A DNA stretch of 64,000 nucleotides from Pirellulales bacterium (GCA_022448345.1 JAKVCB010000005.1:29328-93327), one strand, 5' to 3'. Positions 10,004 to 20,459 are shown, numbered from the stretch's first letter. The notes: generated by a model from the sequence alone, not told the origin. Numbers and translations: made by a program.

Positions 10004-11011
10004 TCAATCAACCTCTTTTTCGTCGATCCAGCTCATGAGTTTGCGAAGTTCGCGGCCCACCTGTTCCACGCCATGGTCATGATCGGCTTTACGCATGGCC
10101 TTGAAGTTTTCAGCACCAGCTCGGTATTCACCAAGCCATTCCTTGGCGAATTGCCCGCTTTTGATTTCGGCAAGGATCTTCTGCATCTCGGCCTTGGTTT
10201 CGTCAGTCACAATCCGGGGTCCCCGGCTATAGTCGCCAAACTCTGCAGTATTGCTGATGCTATACCGCATGTAGGAGAGACCACCCTGGTAAAACAGGTC
10301 GACAATCAGCTTCACTTCGTGCATGCACTCAAAATAAGCCATTTCAGGCTGGTAGCCGGCTTCGACGAGCGTTTCAAAACCTGCCTTGATGAGGGCACTC
10401 AGGCCGCCACAAAGGACCACTTGCTCGCCGAACAGATCGGTTTCGGTCTCTTCGGCAAAGGTGGTGTGGATAACCCCAGCCCGGCCACCACCGATGCCTT
10501 TGGCGTAAGCCAGGCCAATTTTAAACGTTTCATCACTGGCGCCTTCGTTGGTCGCGATCAGGCAAGGGACTCCTCCACCCTGCTCAAACTCGGATCGAAC
10601 CAGGTGGCCGGGACCCTTGGGCGCCACCAAAAGCAGGTCAACTCCCTCGGGGGCTTGGACTTCTCCGAAGTGGACATTGAACCCGTGGGAACACATCAGC
10701 ACATTGCCCGGCTGGAGGTTGTCGCGGATGTGTTCCCGATAAATTTCGCCTTGTACTTCATCGGGCAGCAAAATGTTGACGACGTCGCCCTGTGCGGCGG
10801 CCTCGGACGCACTTACGGGTTCGAAGCCATGGCTGACGGCCAGATCATAGTTCTTGCTTCCTGGTCGCTGGCCAACCAGAACCTTCGCGCCGCTGTCGCG
10901 CAAGTTTTGTGCGTGGGCATGTCCCTGGGACCCGTAACCGATGATCGCAACTGTTTTGTCAGAAAGTACGGAAGAGTCGGCGTCGCTGTCGTAGTAGATC
11001 TTTGCTGGCAT
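10004..11011 (-). CDS. ilvC: Ketol-acid reductoisomerase
   Basis: [58 protein letters not shown]. Confidence 0.96.
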   Translation of the reverse strand: MPAKIYYDSDADSSVLSDKTVAIIGYGSQGHAHAQNLRDSGAKVLVGQRPGSKNYDLAVSHGFEPVSASEAAAQGDVVNILLPDEVQGEIYREHIRDNLQPGNVLMCSHGFNVHFGEVQAPEGVDLLLVAPKGPGHLVRSEFEQGGGVPCLIATNEGASDETFKIGLAYAKGIGGGRAGVIHTTFAEETETDLFGEQVVLCGGLSALIKAGFETLVEAGYQPEMAYFECMHEVKLIVDLFYQGGLSYMRYSISNTAEFGDYSRGPRIVTDETKAEMQKILAEIKSGQFAKEWLGEYRAGAENFKAMRKADHDHGVEQVGRELRKLMSWIDEKEVD

Positions 11012-11151
11012 GGTAGAATCTTGTAGTTCAATAGGGGAAAGGGGTCGTAGTGAAAAGCACTAAGAAAATTGGTGATGGGAATAAGGGCAACGTGGTTGGT
11101 TTGATTCGTGGCTGCCACGAGATGGATTGCAAATCCCGTCGAGCAGGCTGT

Positions 11152-11676
11152 TTAATCGGCAGCAGCGTACTTCTTTAGTCCCGTGGAACCGGCTGGTCGG
11201 TTCACGCTGCGAACCATGGCGATTCGACCTGTTCGCACCAACTCGGTAATTCCAAACGGACGCATCAATTCAATAAAGGATTCAATCTTTCGTTCCTGTC
11301 CTGAGATTTCGATCGTGACTTCCTCTGCGGAAACATCGACAACTCGGCCACGAAACACATCGGCTAATTCGCGAACTTCACTCCGCTTTCCGGGAGGCGC
11401 TTTTACCTTGATGAGCATCAGGTCGCGTTCGACATGATCTCGAGCACTCACATCCTCAACACGAACGACAGTGACGATTTTTTCAAGTTGCTTGCGGACT
11501 TGTTCGAGCACGCTAACGTCACCAACGACGACGAAAGTCATGCGAGACAGTTCCGGTTCTTCCGTTTCACCGACGGCAAGACTATCGATGTTGTAGCCCC
11601 GCGAGGCGAGCATGCCCGCTACGTGGGCGAGAACTCCCGGTACGTTTTGGACAGTGGCTGATAAGACGTGACGCAT
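11152..11676 (-). CDS. ilvN: Acetolactate synthase small subunit
   Basis: MRHVLSATVQNVPGVLAHVAGMLASRGYNIDSLAVGETE (ACT domain). Confidence 0.93.
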   Translation of the reverse strand: MRHVLSATVQNVPGVLAHVAGMLASRGYNIDSLAVGETEEPELSRMTFVVVGDVSVLEQVRKQLEKIVTVVRVEDVSARDHVERDLMLIKVKAPPGKRSEVRELADVFRGRVVDVSAEEVTIEISGQERKIESFIELMRPFGITELVRTGRIAMVRSVNRPAGSTGLKKYAAAD

Positions 11677-12238
11677 TGGTGGCACCGATTCCCCTCAAAA
11701 ACCGCAAAACCCCGATCATATCTCCCCCCGAGACACCCCGCAACGGGTCGAAGTTCGGCTTTAAAAATATCCAGCCTTTTCGTTTTCGGTGAAGATTAGG
11801 GAAGAATGGCAGGTCCGTTCCACAAGTTTGCACCCTCGGTAAGGATTCAAGCTGTAGCGAAATGGAATGTTGGGACTGTCGTTCTTGCTTACAATCGACA
11901 GCGATTGGTCAGGCTGATAAATCGTTGGCGGTGGTTCAAGTAAGCAGAATCTTCGGCGACCTGTTCCAAATCGGGTTCTTCGCGGACCTCCAGGTACGGA
12001 TTGGCAGGTTGAATGCTGGCTCCCCGTCCTTTGGGTAACGATCGGTTTTGCTTCAAGTTCCCCACAGAAGGAGAGTTTATAAAAGGTGAACAAATGTTCA
12101 ATTCCGAGGCGGATTCAATCCTGTCGCGGCCAGGTACTGAAAACTGGTTGTGTTCGATCTCACCAAATTGACCGTTGATTGAGAGACTGTTTTGCCTCTT
12201 GATTTGCACCGACGTATAATTCTCCGATCCAAGAATGC

Positions 12239-14560
12239 ATGAAAACTGCGAGGTTCACAGGCATGGAATCCGATTTGCCTACGCGACACTTGAATACCGC
12301 CGATCACAGGTTGCCATCCTTTTCGCTGGCTTTGGTAGCTTGCTTGTTATGTGCAAACGGGGTGCGGGCCGATGCCATTGAACCCAAATCGACCAACGAT
12401 TTAGTTGGCTTGGACGCGAATCGCGGGTCTGATCCTTCAGACGCGCCCGAGTCGCTATCGGAAGCCGAGCAACTGGGTCAATTAATTCGCGTACCTCTCC
12501 CGCTGACAGGCAATGCCGACTCCTACATCAAAAACGCGATTGAGCGCGCCATTGACACGTTGACAAGTTCCCCCCTGCCGGATGGTCGGCGGCCGGTCTT
12601 GTTGCTGGAGCTTTCTCCAGCGCGTCGCTCCGACGGACTGGGGATTGGCAGTGACTTCGAACGGGCTCAGTCACTGGCCCGCTATCTCTCAACCCACCGC
12701 AATTTGGCGGCAGTCAAGACGGTAGCCTACGTTCCGCGGACGATTCAGGGACACGGTGTACTGGTTGCCATGGCGTGTGAGGAAATTGTCATGCATCCCA
12801 AAGCGGAATTGGGAGCGGCGGGTGCTGACGAAGATATGCGCGGGCCACTCGAACCGGTCATCCTCAGTTTGTATCAGCAGATCGCCGCCGCTCGACGTAC
12901 CATTCCCAAAGCGATAGCCCTGGCCATGCTCGACCCCCGTCTCGAGCTTCACAAAGTCGAGACCGAAGAGGCGACTGAGTTTGTATTAGCCGACGGCGTG
13001 TCCCCGCTTGAGGAACACAAAACCGTGATTGCCGATGATATCCTGGTGCCAACCGGGGCGCTGGCTTCATTCACGGGGAGCGAAGGCCGGCAATATGGAT
13101 TCGTAAAGTACATTGTGGAAAACCGTGCCGCTTTGGCTCGCGTACTCGATCTCCCGGCGGAGGCGGTCAGAGAGGACATGTCCCTCGCCGGCGATTGGCG
13201 CCCGGTGATGATCAATATCGAGGGTCCGATCACGCCACGTTTGGTTGGCCAGGTTCAGACGTTGATCGCGATGGAAAAAGATCAGCGAGACGTCAATTGG
13301 ATAGGTTTTCGTATTGATAGCGGGGGAGGTGCGTTGGAAGACTGCCTGGAATTGGCCGATACCATCGCATCGCAGGATGCCACCGAGACCCGTACCGTAG
13401 CCTACGTACCTGTCGAAGCCAGTGGTGGGGCAGCGCTGGTTGCCTTAGCTTGCGATCAGGTGGTGGTTCAACCAGCCGCCAGTCTGGGGCGTGTGGGGGC
13501 GGATCCGATCGACCGTGAGACGCTTGACGCCGCCGAGGCTCCCATCAGGGTGCTGGCCGAAGAGACCGATCAAACCTGGTCGTTGTTAAGGGCATTCATC
13601 GATCCTCAGTTGGAAATCAACATTTACACCAACAAAAAGACAGGAGAGGCCGTTTTTTTTTCACCCCAGCAGGTCAAAGCCTTGCCCGATGCCAAGGATT
13701 GGCGAAAGGGGAATACGCTAACTCCCGCAGGAGAGCCTCTAACGCTAACGAGCCAGCGACTTCAGCAGTTAGGACTGGTGGGTCAGGTGGTAGACAACTT
13801 TGATGAATTTAAAAAACTCTATCGACTGACGGAAGATCCCCGTGTTGCCAAACCGAACTGGGCGCTGGAATTGGTTGAAGCACTTGCTTCGCCTGGCCTG
13901 GCAATCATGTTGTTGGTTGTCGGTTTCTTGGGTATTTATTTAGAATTGCATTCTCCCGGTTTTGGGATTGGAGGCTTTGTTGCGGCGGTAGCTTTCATGC
14001 TATTTTTCTGGAGCAAATTTTTGCATGGTACTGCAACCTGGCTTGAGATATTGCTTTTCACGTGCGGCCTGTTCTTTTTGTTGCTGGAATTTTTTGTGTT
14101 GCCAGGCTTAGGTATTTTCGGAATTGGAGGTGCAGTGATGGTCATATTGTCCCTGCTTCTGGCCAGTCAAACTTTTGTCCTGCCACACAGCCAGGCCGAC
14201 CTGGTTGAACTTCGTAATTCGCTGGCTGTCTTAGTTGGGGCTGGCGCAGGAATCCTGGTGCTCGTATTCACCTTGCGGTATTGGTTGCCTCGTGCGCCAA
14301 TTCTCAACAAACTATTGCTCAATCCGCCGGAGAATGAAGAACTGACAGACCTCCAAAACCGTGAAAGCGTCGCCAACTTTTCCCATCTGGTGGGACAGAA
14401 GGGAACAGCAGCAACCGATCTTCTCCCGGCTGGCAAGGCCCAAATAGGCGATCAACTAGTCGACGTAATTGCCGATGGTGACATCATGGATCGAGGCCAG
14501 GCGGTCATGGTGACAATGGCTCGCGGAAATCGGATCATGGTTCGGGCCGTTGATTCTTAG
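12239..14560 (+). CDS. NfeD-type membrane protein with two ClpP/crotonase-like domains
   Basis: Two repeated domains (TVAYVPRTIQGHGVLVAMACEEIVMHP / TVAYVPVEASGGAALVALACDQVVVQP), multi-TM NfeD region and C-terminal OB-like domain (VGQKGTAATDLLPAGKAQIGDQLVDVIADGD). Confidence 0.85.
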   Translation: MKTARFTGMESDLPTRHLNTADHRLPSFSLALVACLLCANGVRADAIEPKSTNDLVGLDANRGSDPSDAPESLSEAEQLGQLIRVPLPLTGNADSYIKNAIERAIDTLTSSPLPDGRRPVLLLELSPARRSDGLGIGSDFERAQSLARYLSTHRNLAAVKTVAYVPRTIQGHGVLVAMACEEIVMHPKAELGAAGADEDMRGPLEPVILSLYQQIAAARRTIPKAIALAMLDPRLELHKVETEEATEFVLADGVSPLEEHKTVIADDILVPTGALASFTGSEGRQYGFVKYIVENRAALARVLDLPAEAVREDMSLAGDWRPVMINIEGPITPRLVGQVQTLIAMEKDQRDVNWIGFRIDSGGGALEDCLELADTIASQDATETRTVAYVPVEASGGAALVALACDQVVVQPAASLGRVGADPIDRETLDAAEAPIRVLAEETDQTWSLLRAFIDPQLEINIYTNKKTGEAVFFSPQQVKALPDAKDWRKGNTLTPAGEPLTLTSQRLQQLGLVGQVVDNFDEFKKLYRLTEDPRVAKPNWALELVEALASPGLAIMLLVVGFLGIYLELHSPGFGIGGFVAAVAFMLFFWSKFLHGTATWLEILLFTCGLFFLLLEFFVLPGLGIFGIGGAVMVILSLLLASQTFVLPHSQADLVELRNSLAVLVGAGAGILVLVFTLRYWLPRAPILNKLLLNPPENEELTDLQNRESVANFSHLVGQKGTAATDLLPAGKAQIGDQLVDVIADGDIMDRGQAVMVTMARGNRIMVRAVDS

Positions 14561-14753
14561 CGGGCATTAGCGACCAGCCTCGGTCAATGAACAGGGATTC
14601 TTCTCGTAGCTGCTACGGGTTCCCGTCTGCAGGGGTAAAGATAGCCAGATTCCGAATTTAGCGGGCATGGCACATTCAGCGGGCATGGCACCAAGTCTGA
14701 AGGTACGCGTATAATGGGGTTGCAGAGACCACTATTTGCACCTTCGTACGAAT

Positions 14754-15350
14754 ATGAACGCGTTAGATCCCATCGTCTGGTCAATTTTGCTGCTGGCTGC
14801 TGGCTGCGCTTTGGTCGTTTTGGAGGTATTCTTTCCTTCAGGAGGCTTTTTGGGCGTACTTTCATGCGCGGCCTTTGTGGCCGCCATCGGCATGGCATTT
14901 TATTACCACGGTACGATGGCCGGGATGGCGCTGCTATTGTTTTCTTCGATACTTGTACCGGTGGTTTTAGCTGTAGCTATTAAGTACTGGCCGATAACAC
15001 CGATGGGAAGAGCTTTTCTGGGAGAGCCTCCCACCGAAGAGGAAGTGACACCAGAAGATCCGCGTCGCTCGCTAATCGGCCGCGTGGGAATTGCCCATTC
15101 AAAAATGCTTCCGGCCGGGGCGGTTCTTATCGAGAACCAATTGGTGGATGCCGTCAGTCAGGGGATGGCTATTGATCCCGATCAGTACGTTGTAGTGACC
15201 GAAGTGCGCGCCAACCGGGTGGTTGTCCGCCCGGCAAACGACCATGAGCGACCTGTTCATGAGGACCCTGATTCCTTGCTGTCGCGTCCAATTGAAGAAC
15301 TGGGGATTGAAGAGCTTGATATCGATGGGCTGAACAATTCCCAAACATGA
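14754..15350 (+). CDS. NfeD-family membrane protein
   Basis: Multi-TM protein with IGRVGIAHSKMLPAGAVLIENQLVDAVSQG OB-fold; follows the long NfeD gene. Confidence 0.82.
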   Translation: MNALDPIVWSILLLAAGCALVVLEVFFPSGGFLGVLSCAAFVAAIGMAFYYHGTMAGMALLLFSSILVPVVLAVAIKYWPITPMGRAFLGEPPTEEEVTPEDPRRSLIGRVGIAHSKMLPAGAVLIENQLVDAVSQGMAIDPDQYVVVTEVRANRVVVRPANDHERPVHEDPDSLLSRPIEELGIEELDIDGLNNSQT

Positions 15351-15457
15351 CATAGCCAAAACTTGAATTGCGCGAAGATTTGAGGTACAAGAGTTAGGGT
15401 ATCTGGTATTCGCCCGAATCGTTTTCGATGAGGTTGCAGCCGCAAGGTGAAATTCCC

Positions 15458-16483
15458 ATGTTTGAGCAACACATGATCGCCATTGTTTTTGGATCACTGT
15501 TCATCATTTTTTGTTTGGTGATCCTGATTGTGTTTTCGCGATACTTCAGTTTGCTGGTTCAGTCCTGGACGACCGGGGCAGGAATCGGAATTGCTGATTT
15601 GCTTCGCATGACGTTTCGCAAAGTCAATCCGACGCTGATCACCCGAAGTAAGATCATGGCCGTTCAAGCTGGTTTGCAAACCGACGAAGGGCTCACCACC
15701 AGGGCAATCGAGGCGCACTACTTGTCTGGGGGCAATGTTCCCCTGGTCATTCGTTCAATGATTGCGGCCCGCAAGGCAAAAATCATCGCCTTGACATTCA
15801 AACAGGCAGCGGCGATTGACCTGGCCGGTCGTAATATCCTCGAGGCCGTACAAACAAGTGTTTACCCCCGCGTAATCGATTGTCCGGCAAAAGAGGGCAA
15901 GCGACCATCGCTCGACGCAGTTGCCAAAGATGGAATTCAGCTCAAAGTGAAAGCTCGCGTCACCGTGCGGGCCAATCTTGACCAGCTGATTGGCGGGGCA
16001 ACTGAAGAAACAATCATCGCTCGCGTTGGCGAGGGAATCGTCAGTGCCATTGGTTCCTCGACGACCCATGCCGATGTACTGGAGAACCCGGATCGGATTT
16101 CGAAAGCTGTTTTGGCTCGTCGGCTCGACTCGCAAACCGCCTTCGAGATTGTATCGATCGATATCGCGGACATTGACGTGGGAGACAACATTGGGGCGCG
16201 ACTGCTGGCAGATCAGGCCGAGGCGGATACACGCGTCGCACGTGCCAAAGCCGAAGGGCGGCGGGCCATGGCCGTTTCGAAAGAGCAAGAAAACATTGCC
16301 GCGATCGAAGAGAATCGCGCAAAGTTGGTGGAAGCCGAAGCCGAGGTTCCCAAGGCAATGGCCGATGCATTTCGAGCTGGCAAACTCGGCATCCTCGATT
16401 ACTACCGATTGCAGAATGTACAGGCCGATACTGAAATGCGCGGTGCAATTGCTGGCTCCAGTAATACGGCCAATACCAAGTAA
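15458..16483 (+). CDS. floA: Flotillin-like protein
   Basis: [51 protein letters not shown]... [38 protein letters not shown]. Confidence 0.93.
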   Translation: MFEQHMIAIVFGSLFIIFCLVILIVFSRYFSLLVQSWTTGAGIGIADLLRMTFRKVNPTLITRSKIMAVQAGLQTDEGLTTRAIEAHYLSGGNVPLVIRSMIAARKAKIIALTFKQAAAIDLAGRNILEAVQTSVYPRVIDCPAKEGKRPSLDAVAKDGIQLKVKARVTVRANLDQLIGGATEETIIARVGEGIVSAIGSSTTHADVLENPDRISKAVLARRLDSQTAFEIVSIDIADIDVGDNIGARLLADQAEADTRVARAKAEGRRAMAVSKEQENIAAIEENRAKLVEAEAEVPKAMADAFRAGKLGILDYYRLQNVQADTEMRGAIAGSSNTANTK

Positions 16484-16600
16484 ACCGTCGGATAAGGGTC
16501 AACGGTTTACTCCGACCCGGGTCACCGCTGGAAAACAGCAATCGAGGGTGGCAAGCAGGCATGGAAGTCACTCAAGAGAAACGTTAGCGATTACACGACG

Positions 16601-17365
16601 ATGCCCAACATTGTTTGCTTACCCCCATTGGCCGCGCTAGACAACATCCTTAGTGTGGTGGTCCCACTACTTTTTCTGGTCTTTTGGGTCTTGGGACAAA
16701 TGGGTGAGGCCAAGAAGAAGGCAGCTGCGAAGGCCGAAGCCCGCAAACGTCACCACCAACCTGTCGCGCCTGGCCAGGAGGTTCAGCTGCCGAAAAAGAC
16801 TGGGCCGGCACATGCCGATCAAGCCGATTCGCTTCGACAACAGGTCGAAGCGATGCTCCACGAGGCTAGTTTTGGTCCTGCCGAACGGCCAGGCGATTCG
16901 CCCCTTGCTCCACCGGCGGCCCCCGTTTCGGCTGGTCGCGATTCCACCATTGAAGTGCTGGTTGATGAGGATCCAGCAACGATTGCAGTGGCTCCGTTTG
17001 ATTCAGCTCGTCGAAAGGCAGATACCCGATTGTCTCGGATTGAGCCAATCGTTGATCCAGAAAATCCTGAACCGCTTGCTGAACAAGTGGCGCAATCGGT
17101 CAATACGGAACGGTTGGCCGAACAGGCTTCACGCGTGGGAGACGAGATCGTCCTCGCCGAGAATAAATTTGAATCAAGAGTTGAGGAAAAATTTGCCCAA
17201 GATTTGGGAACTTTGAAGGATACGCATCGCGAGGGTGCTTACGAGCAACGTACCTACGAGAATCTTGTAGCAGGTCGCCTGGCTTCGCTGTTGACGAGTC
17301 CGGAAGGCATTCGCGAGGCGATGATTCTGAGTGAGATTCTCAACCGGCCGGTCGACCGATGGTAA
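16601..17365 (+). CDS. Hypothetical membrane-anchored protein
   Basis: N-terminal TM helix followed by charged/Ala-rich region; collinear with NfeD/floA block. Confidence 0.6.
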   Translation: MPNIVCLPPLAALDNILSVVVPLLFLVFWVLGQMGEAKKKAAAKAEARKRHHQPVAPGQEVQLPKKTGPAHADQADSLRQQVEAMLHEASFGPAERPGDSPLAPPAAPVSAGRDSTIEVLVDEDPATIAVAPFDSARRKADTRLSRIEPIVDPENPEPLAEQVAQSVNTERLAEQASRVGDEIVLAENKFESRVEEKFAQDLGTLKDTHREGAYEQRTYENLVAGRLASLLTSPEGIREAMILSEILNRPVDRW

Positions 17366-17469
17366 ACGGAGTGCAATGACCGTTGCGGTATCACACGTTG
17401 GGGAAACATGTCCGCAAGCTTGGCGCTGAATAGCACCAGATCACCAAGAAAATTTGGGGAAGGTCATCC

Positions 17470-17688
17470 ATGCCGTTGTACGAATACCATTGTTCAGGAT
17501 GTGATCAGACGTTGGAGTTGTTGGTGCGTACTACCGAACCCCCAAAATGTTCCAAGTGCGGCGGAGAGCAGCTGATACGACTTTTAAGCGTGGTTGCTGC
17601 GCCTACCAGAAGTTCTGCCGGCCCGTGCGAAATAGAGCCTCCCCGCGGATCGTGCGGTACGGGCTGTGGGTGCTTTCCGGACGGCTGA
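17470..17688 (+). CDS. FmdB-family zinc ribbon protein
   Basis: MPLYEYHCSGCDQTLELLVRTTEPPKCSKCGGEQLIRLLS. Confidence 0.88.
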   Translation: MPLYEYHCSGCDQTLELLVRTTEPPKCSKCGGEQLIRLLSVVAAPTRSSAGPCEIEPPRGSCGTGCGCFPDG

Positions 17689-17979
17689 TATTCGTCAAAA
17701 CATGGCAACTTGGTGCGATCCCTACCAACAGCCTGTTAAGACCCCTACAACTGGACTTTCTGGCTCGTGAGGAGTCGCAAAATTGACGCTTTGCGTTAGC
17801 TTTGCGTATACTAAAGAGACCCTTGTCAGGAATGTGGATTTCGTTGGTTTGATGCGTGTTTTGGATGAAGCGGCTCGCCGGCAGTCTTCGCTGTCGAAGG
17901 GATCCCAACGTGAAATCAGCGAGAGTTGTCCTGAAGCGAATTATCTTTCCGATTGTGTGTGATTATCCCCGCGTGAGCC

Positions 17980-18501
17980 ATGAGTTTTTTCGGCAAGCTG
18001 TTGATATCAATCGTGCTGTTCATGAGCATCCTGCTGATGACCTTGGGTCTTGTCGTGAACCGTACCCATCACAATTTGAAGGATGAGAGAGACGATTTGA
18101 AGACACAAGTCGATGCTGCCCGGAACACCTATGAGGAACTGGTGGCAGAACATAAACAGCTGGACAATGAATTGCAGCGGGAGCAGGTGGCAGTTGTAAA
18201 CCAGTTACGCAAACTGGAGCATGAGCGAGTTACCCTGATCGGTCGGAATGAGGCCCTGGAGCAAAATCTGCAGGCCTTGACCGATGTGCGCCGCGAGAAG
18301 ACTGCCGAGGTATTGGCAGTGCAAGAGAGAAACAATCGTCTGGCTGATCAAGTCGACGATTTGCGAAGCGAAATCAAGACCAATCAACAGGCCCGCGATC
18401 AGGCGTTTATCGCCGTTGTACAAACAACCGAGGAGTTGCACCAGTTGCAGGGACAACTGGAGCACACCTTGGAACGAAATAGTGACCTTAACGAGGACTA
18501 A
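17980..18501 (+). CDS. Membrane-anchored coiled-coil protein A
   Basis: MSFFGKLLISIVLFMSILLMTLGLVV TM helix then heptad-like coiled coil. Confidence 0.7.
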   Translation: MSFFGKLLISIVLFMSILLMTLGLVVNRTHHNLKDERDDLKTQVDAARNTYEELVAEHKQLDNELQREQVAVVNQLRKLEHERVTLIGRNEALEQNLQALTDVRREKTAEVLAVQERNNRLADQVDDLRSEIKTNQQARDQAFIAVVQTTEELHQLQGQLEHTLERNSDLNED

Positions 18502-18524
18502 CCCGCAACCCGCGGAGGCAATCC

Positions 18525-19364
18525 ATGAATCTCATCGGCAAAATCCTGGTACTCCTCATTGTGATCATGTGCATTGTGTTCATGGGGCTGGCGATGACAG
18601 TTTATTCATCACACCAGAACTGGAAAAACGAAGCAAACATCTTTGAAGACAAGTTCAACGAAAAACTGTCGCAGCTTAATAAGGCCCAAGCTGCTTTTGA
18701 TCGCAAAGAGAGTGAGTTGAGCGCCAATTTGGAGGCAGTCCAACAGCAAATTCGCAAGCTCGAAAGTGAGCGGACCATGCTTGTTGATCGTAATGTTGGT
18801 ATTCAGGCTGAACTTGATCAACTCAAGCAGCAGAGCCGCGATCGCATTGCCGCCGTGGCCGCAACGCAACAAAACAACGATCGCCTGATCAAAGAAGTGA
18901 CTGGGCAACGCAAGACACTTCGTGACAATCAGCAGGCCCGCGACAAAGATTTTGGGGTGATGCTCGATGCCAAGGAGTCTCAGGATCAAACCCAAGGCGA
19001 ACTGAACATTGTACGAGCCCAAAATCAAGCGATCACCAGACAAGTCGCAAGAATGTCCAAATTATTACGTGCCAATGGCCTTGATCCGGGCCTCGACCCC
19101 GATTTCTTGATGGAGCCTTCTGATGGGGTTGTATCTGCGGTGCGTCGCAAGGGCCCCACACAGTTAATCGAGGTGACAATCGGAGCCGACGATGGACTGC
19201 AGGCAGGCCACACGGTCGAGGTCTTTCGTGGATCCAAATACCTGGGCCGCGCTGAAATTATCAGTACCTCGCCAGACCGGGCGATTGGTAAACTTGACCG
19301 ACGTTTTCTTCAAGGACAGATTCAGGAGGGGGACCGTGTCGCAACCCGACTTAAGCTCAGCTAA
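18525..19364 (+). CDS. Membrane-anchored coiled-coil protein B (paralogue of A)
   Basis: MNLIGKILVLLIVIMCIVFMGLAMTVYSSHQNW; shares IRKLESERTMLVDRN / NQQARDKDF blocks with A; C-terminal beta-rich domain. Confidence 0.72.
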   Translation: MNLIGKILVLLIVIMCIVFMGLAMTVYSSHQNWKNEANIFEDKFNEKLSQLNKAQAAFDRKESELSANLEAVQQQIRKLESERTMLVDRNVGIQAELDQLKQQSRDRIAAVAATQQNNDRLIKEVTGQRKTLRDNQQARDKDFGVMLDAKESQDQTQGELNIVRAQNQAITRQVARMSKLLRANGLDPGLDPDFLMEPSDGVVSAVRRKGPTQLIEVTIGADDGLQAGHTVEVFRGSKYLGRAEIISTSPDRAIGKLDRRFLQGQIQEGDRVATRLKLS

Positions 19365-19560
19365 TCCACCCGGTGTTTTAAGGTCAAAACCAAAGACATC
19401 CATCTACACCATGTTGCTGTTGTTGGCATTGCTGGCGCTGCTTTTGGGTTGTCTCTTCCTGTATCTGGAGATCAACCAATATGGTGGTTTTGGGGCGGTA
19501 AAAGGAAAAGTTTCGAGCTTGATCCCCCCCGTCACACACGTCGTTGATTTCCTGGTATAA
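19336..19560 (+). CDS. Small single-TM protein
   Basis: GTG start preceded by aggaggggg; VSQPDLSSANPPGVLRSKPKTSIYTMLLLLALLALLLGCLFLYLEINQYGG...; overlaps the 3' end of coiled-coil B. Confidence 0.55.
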   Translation: MSQPDLSSANPPGVLRSKPKTSIYTMLLLLALLALLLGCLFLYLEINQYGGFGAVKGKVSSLIPPVTHVVDFLV

Positions 19561-19610
19561 ACTGCGGGAAGCTTTCGGTGTGCTGCGACATGCCTTGTCC
19601 AAGCGGCTAA

Positions 19611-20114
19611 TCATTCAGCATCAGAAGCGTCGCGTGCCCCGAGTTCCCGATCTAGATCCAATAAGGCAGCGGGATCTTCCTTGATCATTTCGAACTTATG
19701 GACGATGTCACGGGCAGCCTTTTCCTCATCGACCTGCTCTTGAACAAACCATTCCAGCTCGACGAGTGCAGCAAATGCCTTCTCTTTAAACGCGAGTTCG
19801 TAGAGCGCGTCAATCTGGTTGGTAACAACCTTCTCCTGTTCAAGCGCTTGGACGAAAACATTAGGGATGGAATCGAAATCAATGGCAGGTTGTGCAATCG
19901 GGCTTAATTCAACGCGGCCGTTACGAGCAATTAAAAAGTCGTACAAACGCATTGCGTGGTTGTACTCCTCCTGGCTCTGAATTCGCATCCATGATGCAGC
20001 TCCTGCGAATTGTTTGTGCTCACAATAAGCCGACATGCTGAGGTAACTGTACGAAGAGTAGAGTTCGTTGTTAATTTGCTCGTTAATGGCATCTTGTATT
20101 ATCTGGTTAAGCAT
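19611..20114 (-). CDS. Ferritin
   Basis: MLNQIIQDAINEQINNELYSSYSYLSMSAYCEHKQFAGAASWMRIQSQEEYNHAMRLYDFL; WFVQEQVDEE. Confidence 0.94.
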   Translation of the reverse strand: MLNQIIQDAINEQINNELYSSYSYLSMSAYCEHKQFAGAASWMRIQSQEEYNHAMRLYDFLIARNGRVELSPIAQPAIDFDSIPNVFVQALEQEKVVTNQIDALYELAFKEKAFAALVELEWFVQEQVDEEKAARDIVHKFEMIKEDPAALLDLDRELGARDASDAE

Positions 20115-20267
20115 GGTGTTGGTTCCTTTTTTGGGCGATGCAACAAATCAAGAAAGCGGAACCACTGCAGGGTTCCTTTCATAAAGTATAGTCGACAGGA
20201 ATTGTCTGACACCTAATGGTTTGTCCACACAAAAGAAAGACTCGCGAATAGTGGTCACGAGTCCCAA

Positions 20268-20309
20268 TCTCAACTCAATCTCAAGAGATCTCTCGAGATT
20301 GAGTTGAGA
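20268..20309. terminator. Perfect 15-bp-arm inverted repeat, possible bidirectional terminator
   Basis: tctcaactcaatctc-aagagatctctc-gagattgagttgaga; loop contains GAGATCTC palindrome; lies between ferritin and tRNA-Leu. Confidence 0.5.
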
Positions 20310-20375
20310 GGGATTCAACCTCACCTTGCTCTCGCCTGACGAATCAACTCGATATCCGACAGGTCAGCTTTCCAG

Positions 20376-20459
20376 TGGGCCCGACTGGAGTCGAACCAGC
20401 ACGCCCTTACGGGCACATGCCCCTCAAGCATGCGCGTCTGCCTATTCCGCCACGGGCCC
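20376..20459 (-). tRNA. tRNA-Leu (anticodon GAG)
   Basis: Reverse strand GGGCCCGTGGCGGAATAGGCAGACGCGCATGCTTGAGGGGCATGTGCCCGTAAGGGCGTGCTGGTTCGACTCCAGTCGGGCCCA: 7-bp acceptor, long variable arm, TTCGA T-loop, CCA not encoded. Confidence 0.95.

Noticed and set aside
10073-11026. 317-aa plus-strand ORF
   Set aside because: Shadow ORF antisense to the unmistakable ilvC.
14664-14692. Short tandem copy of agcgggcatggca
   Set aside because: Only two copies of about 13 bp in an intergenic region; insufficient to call a functional repeat.
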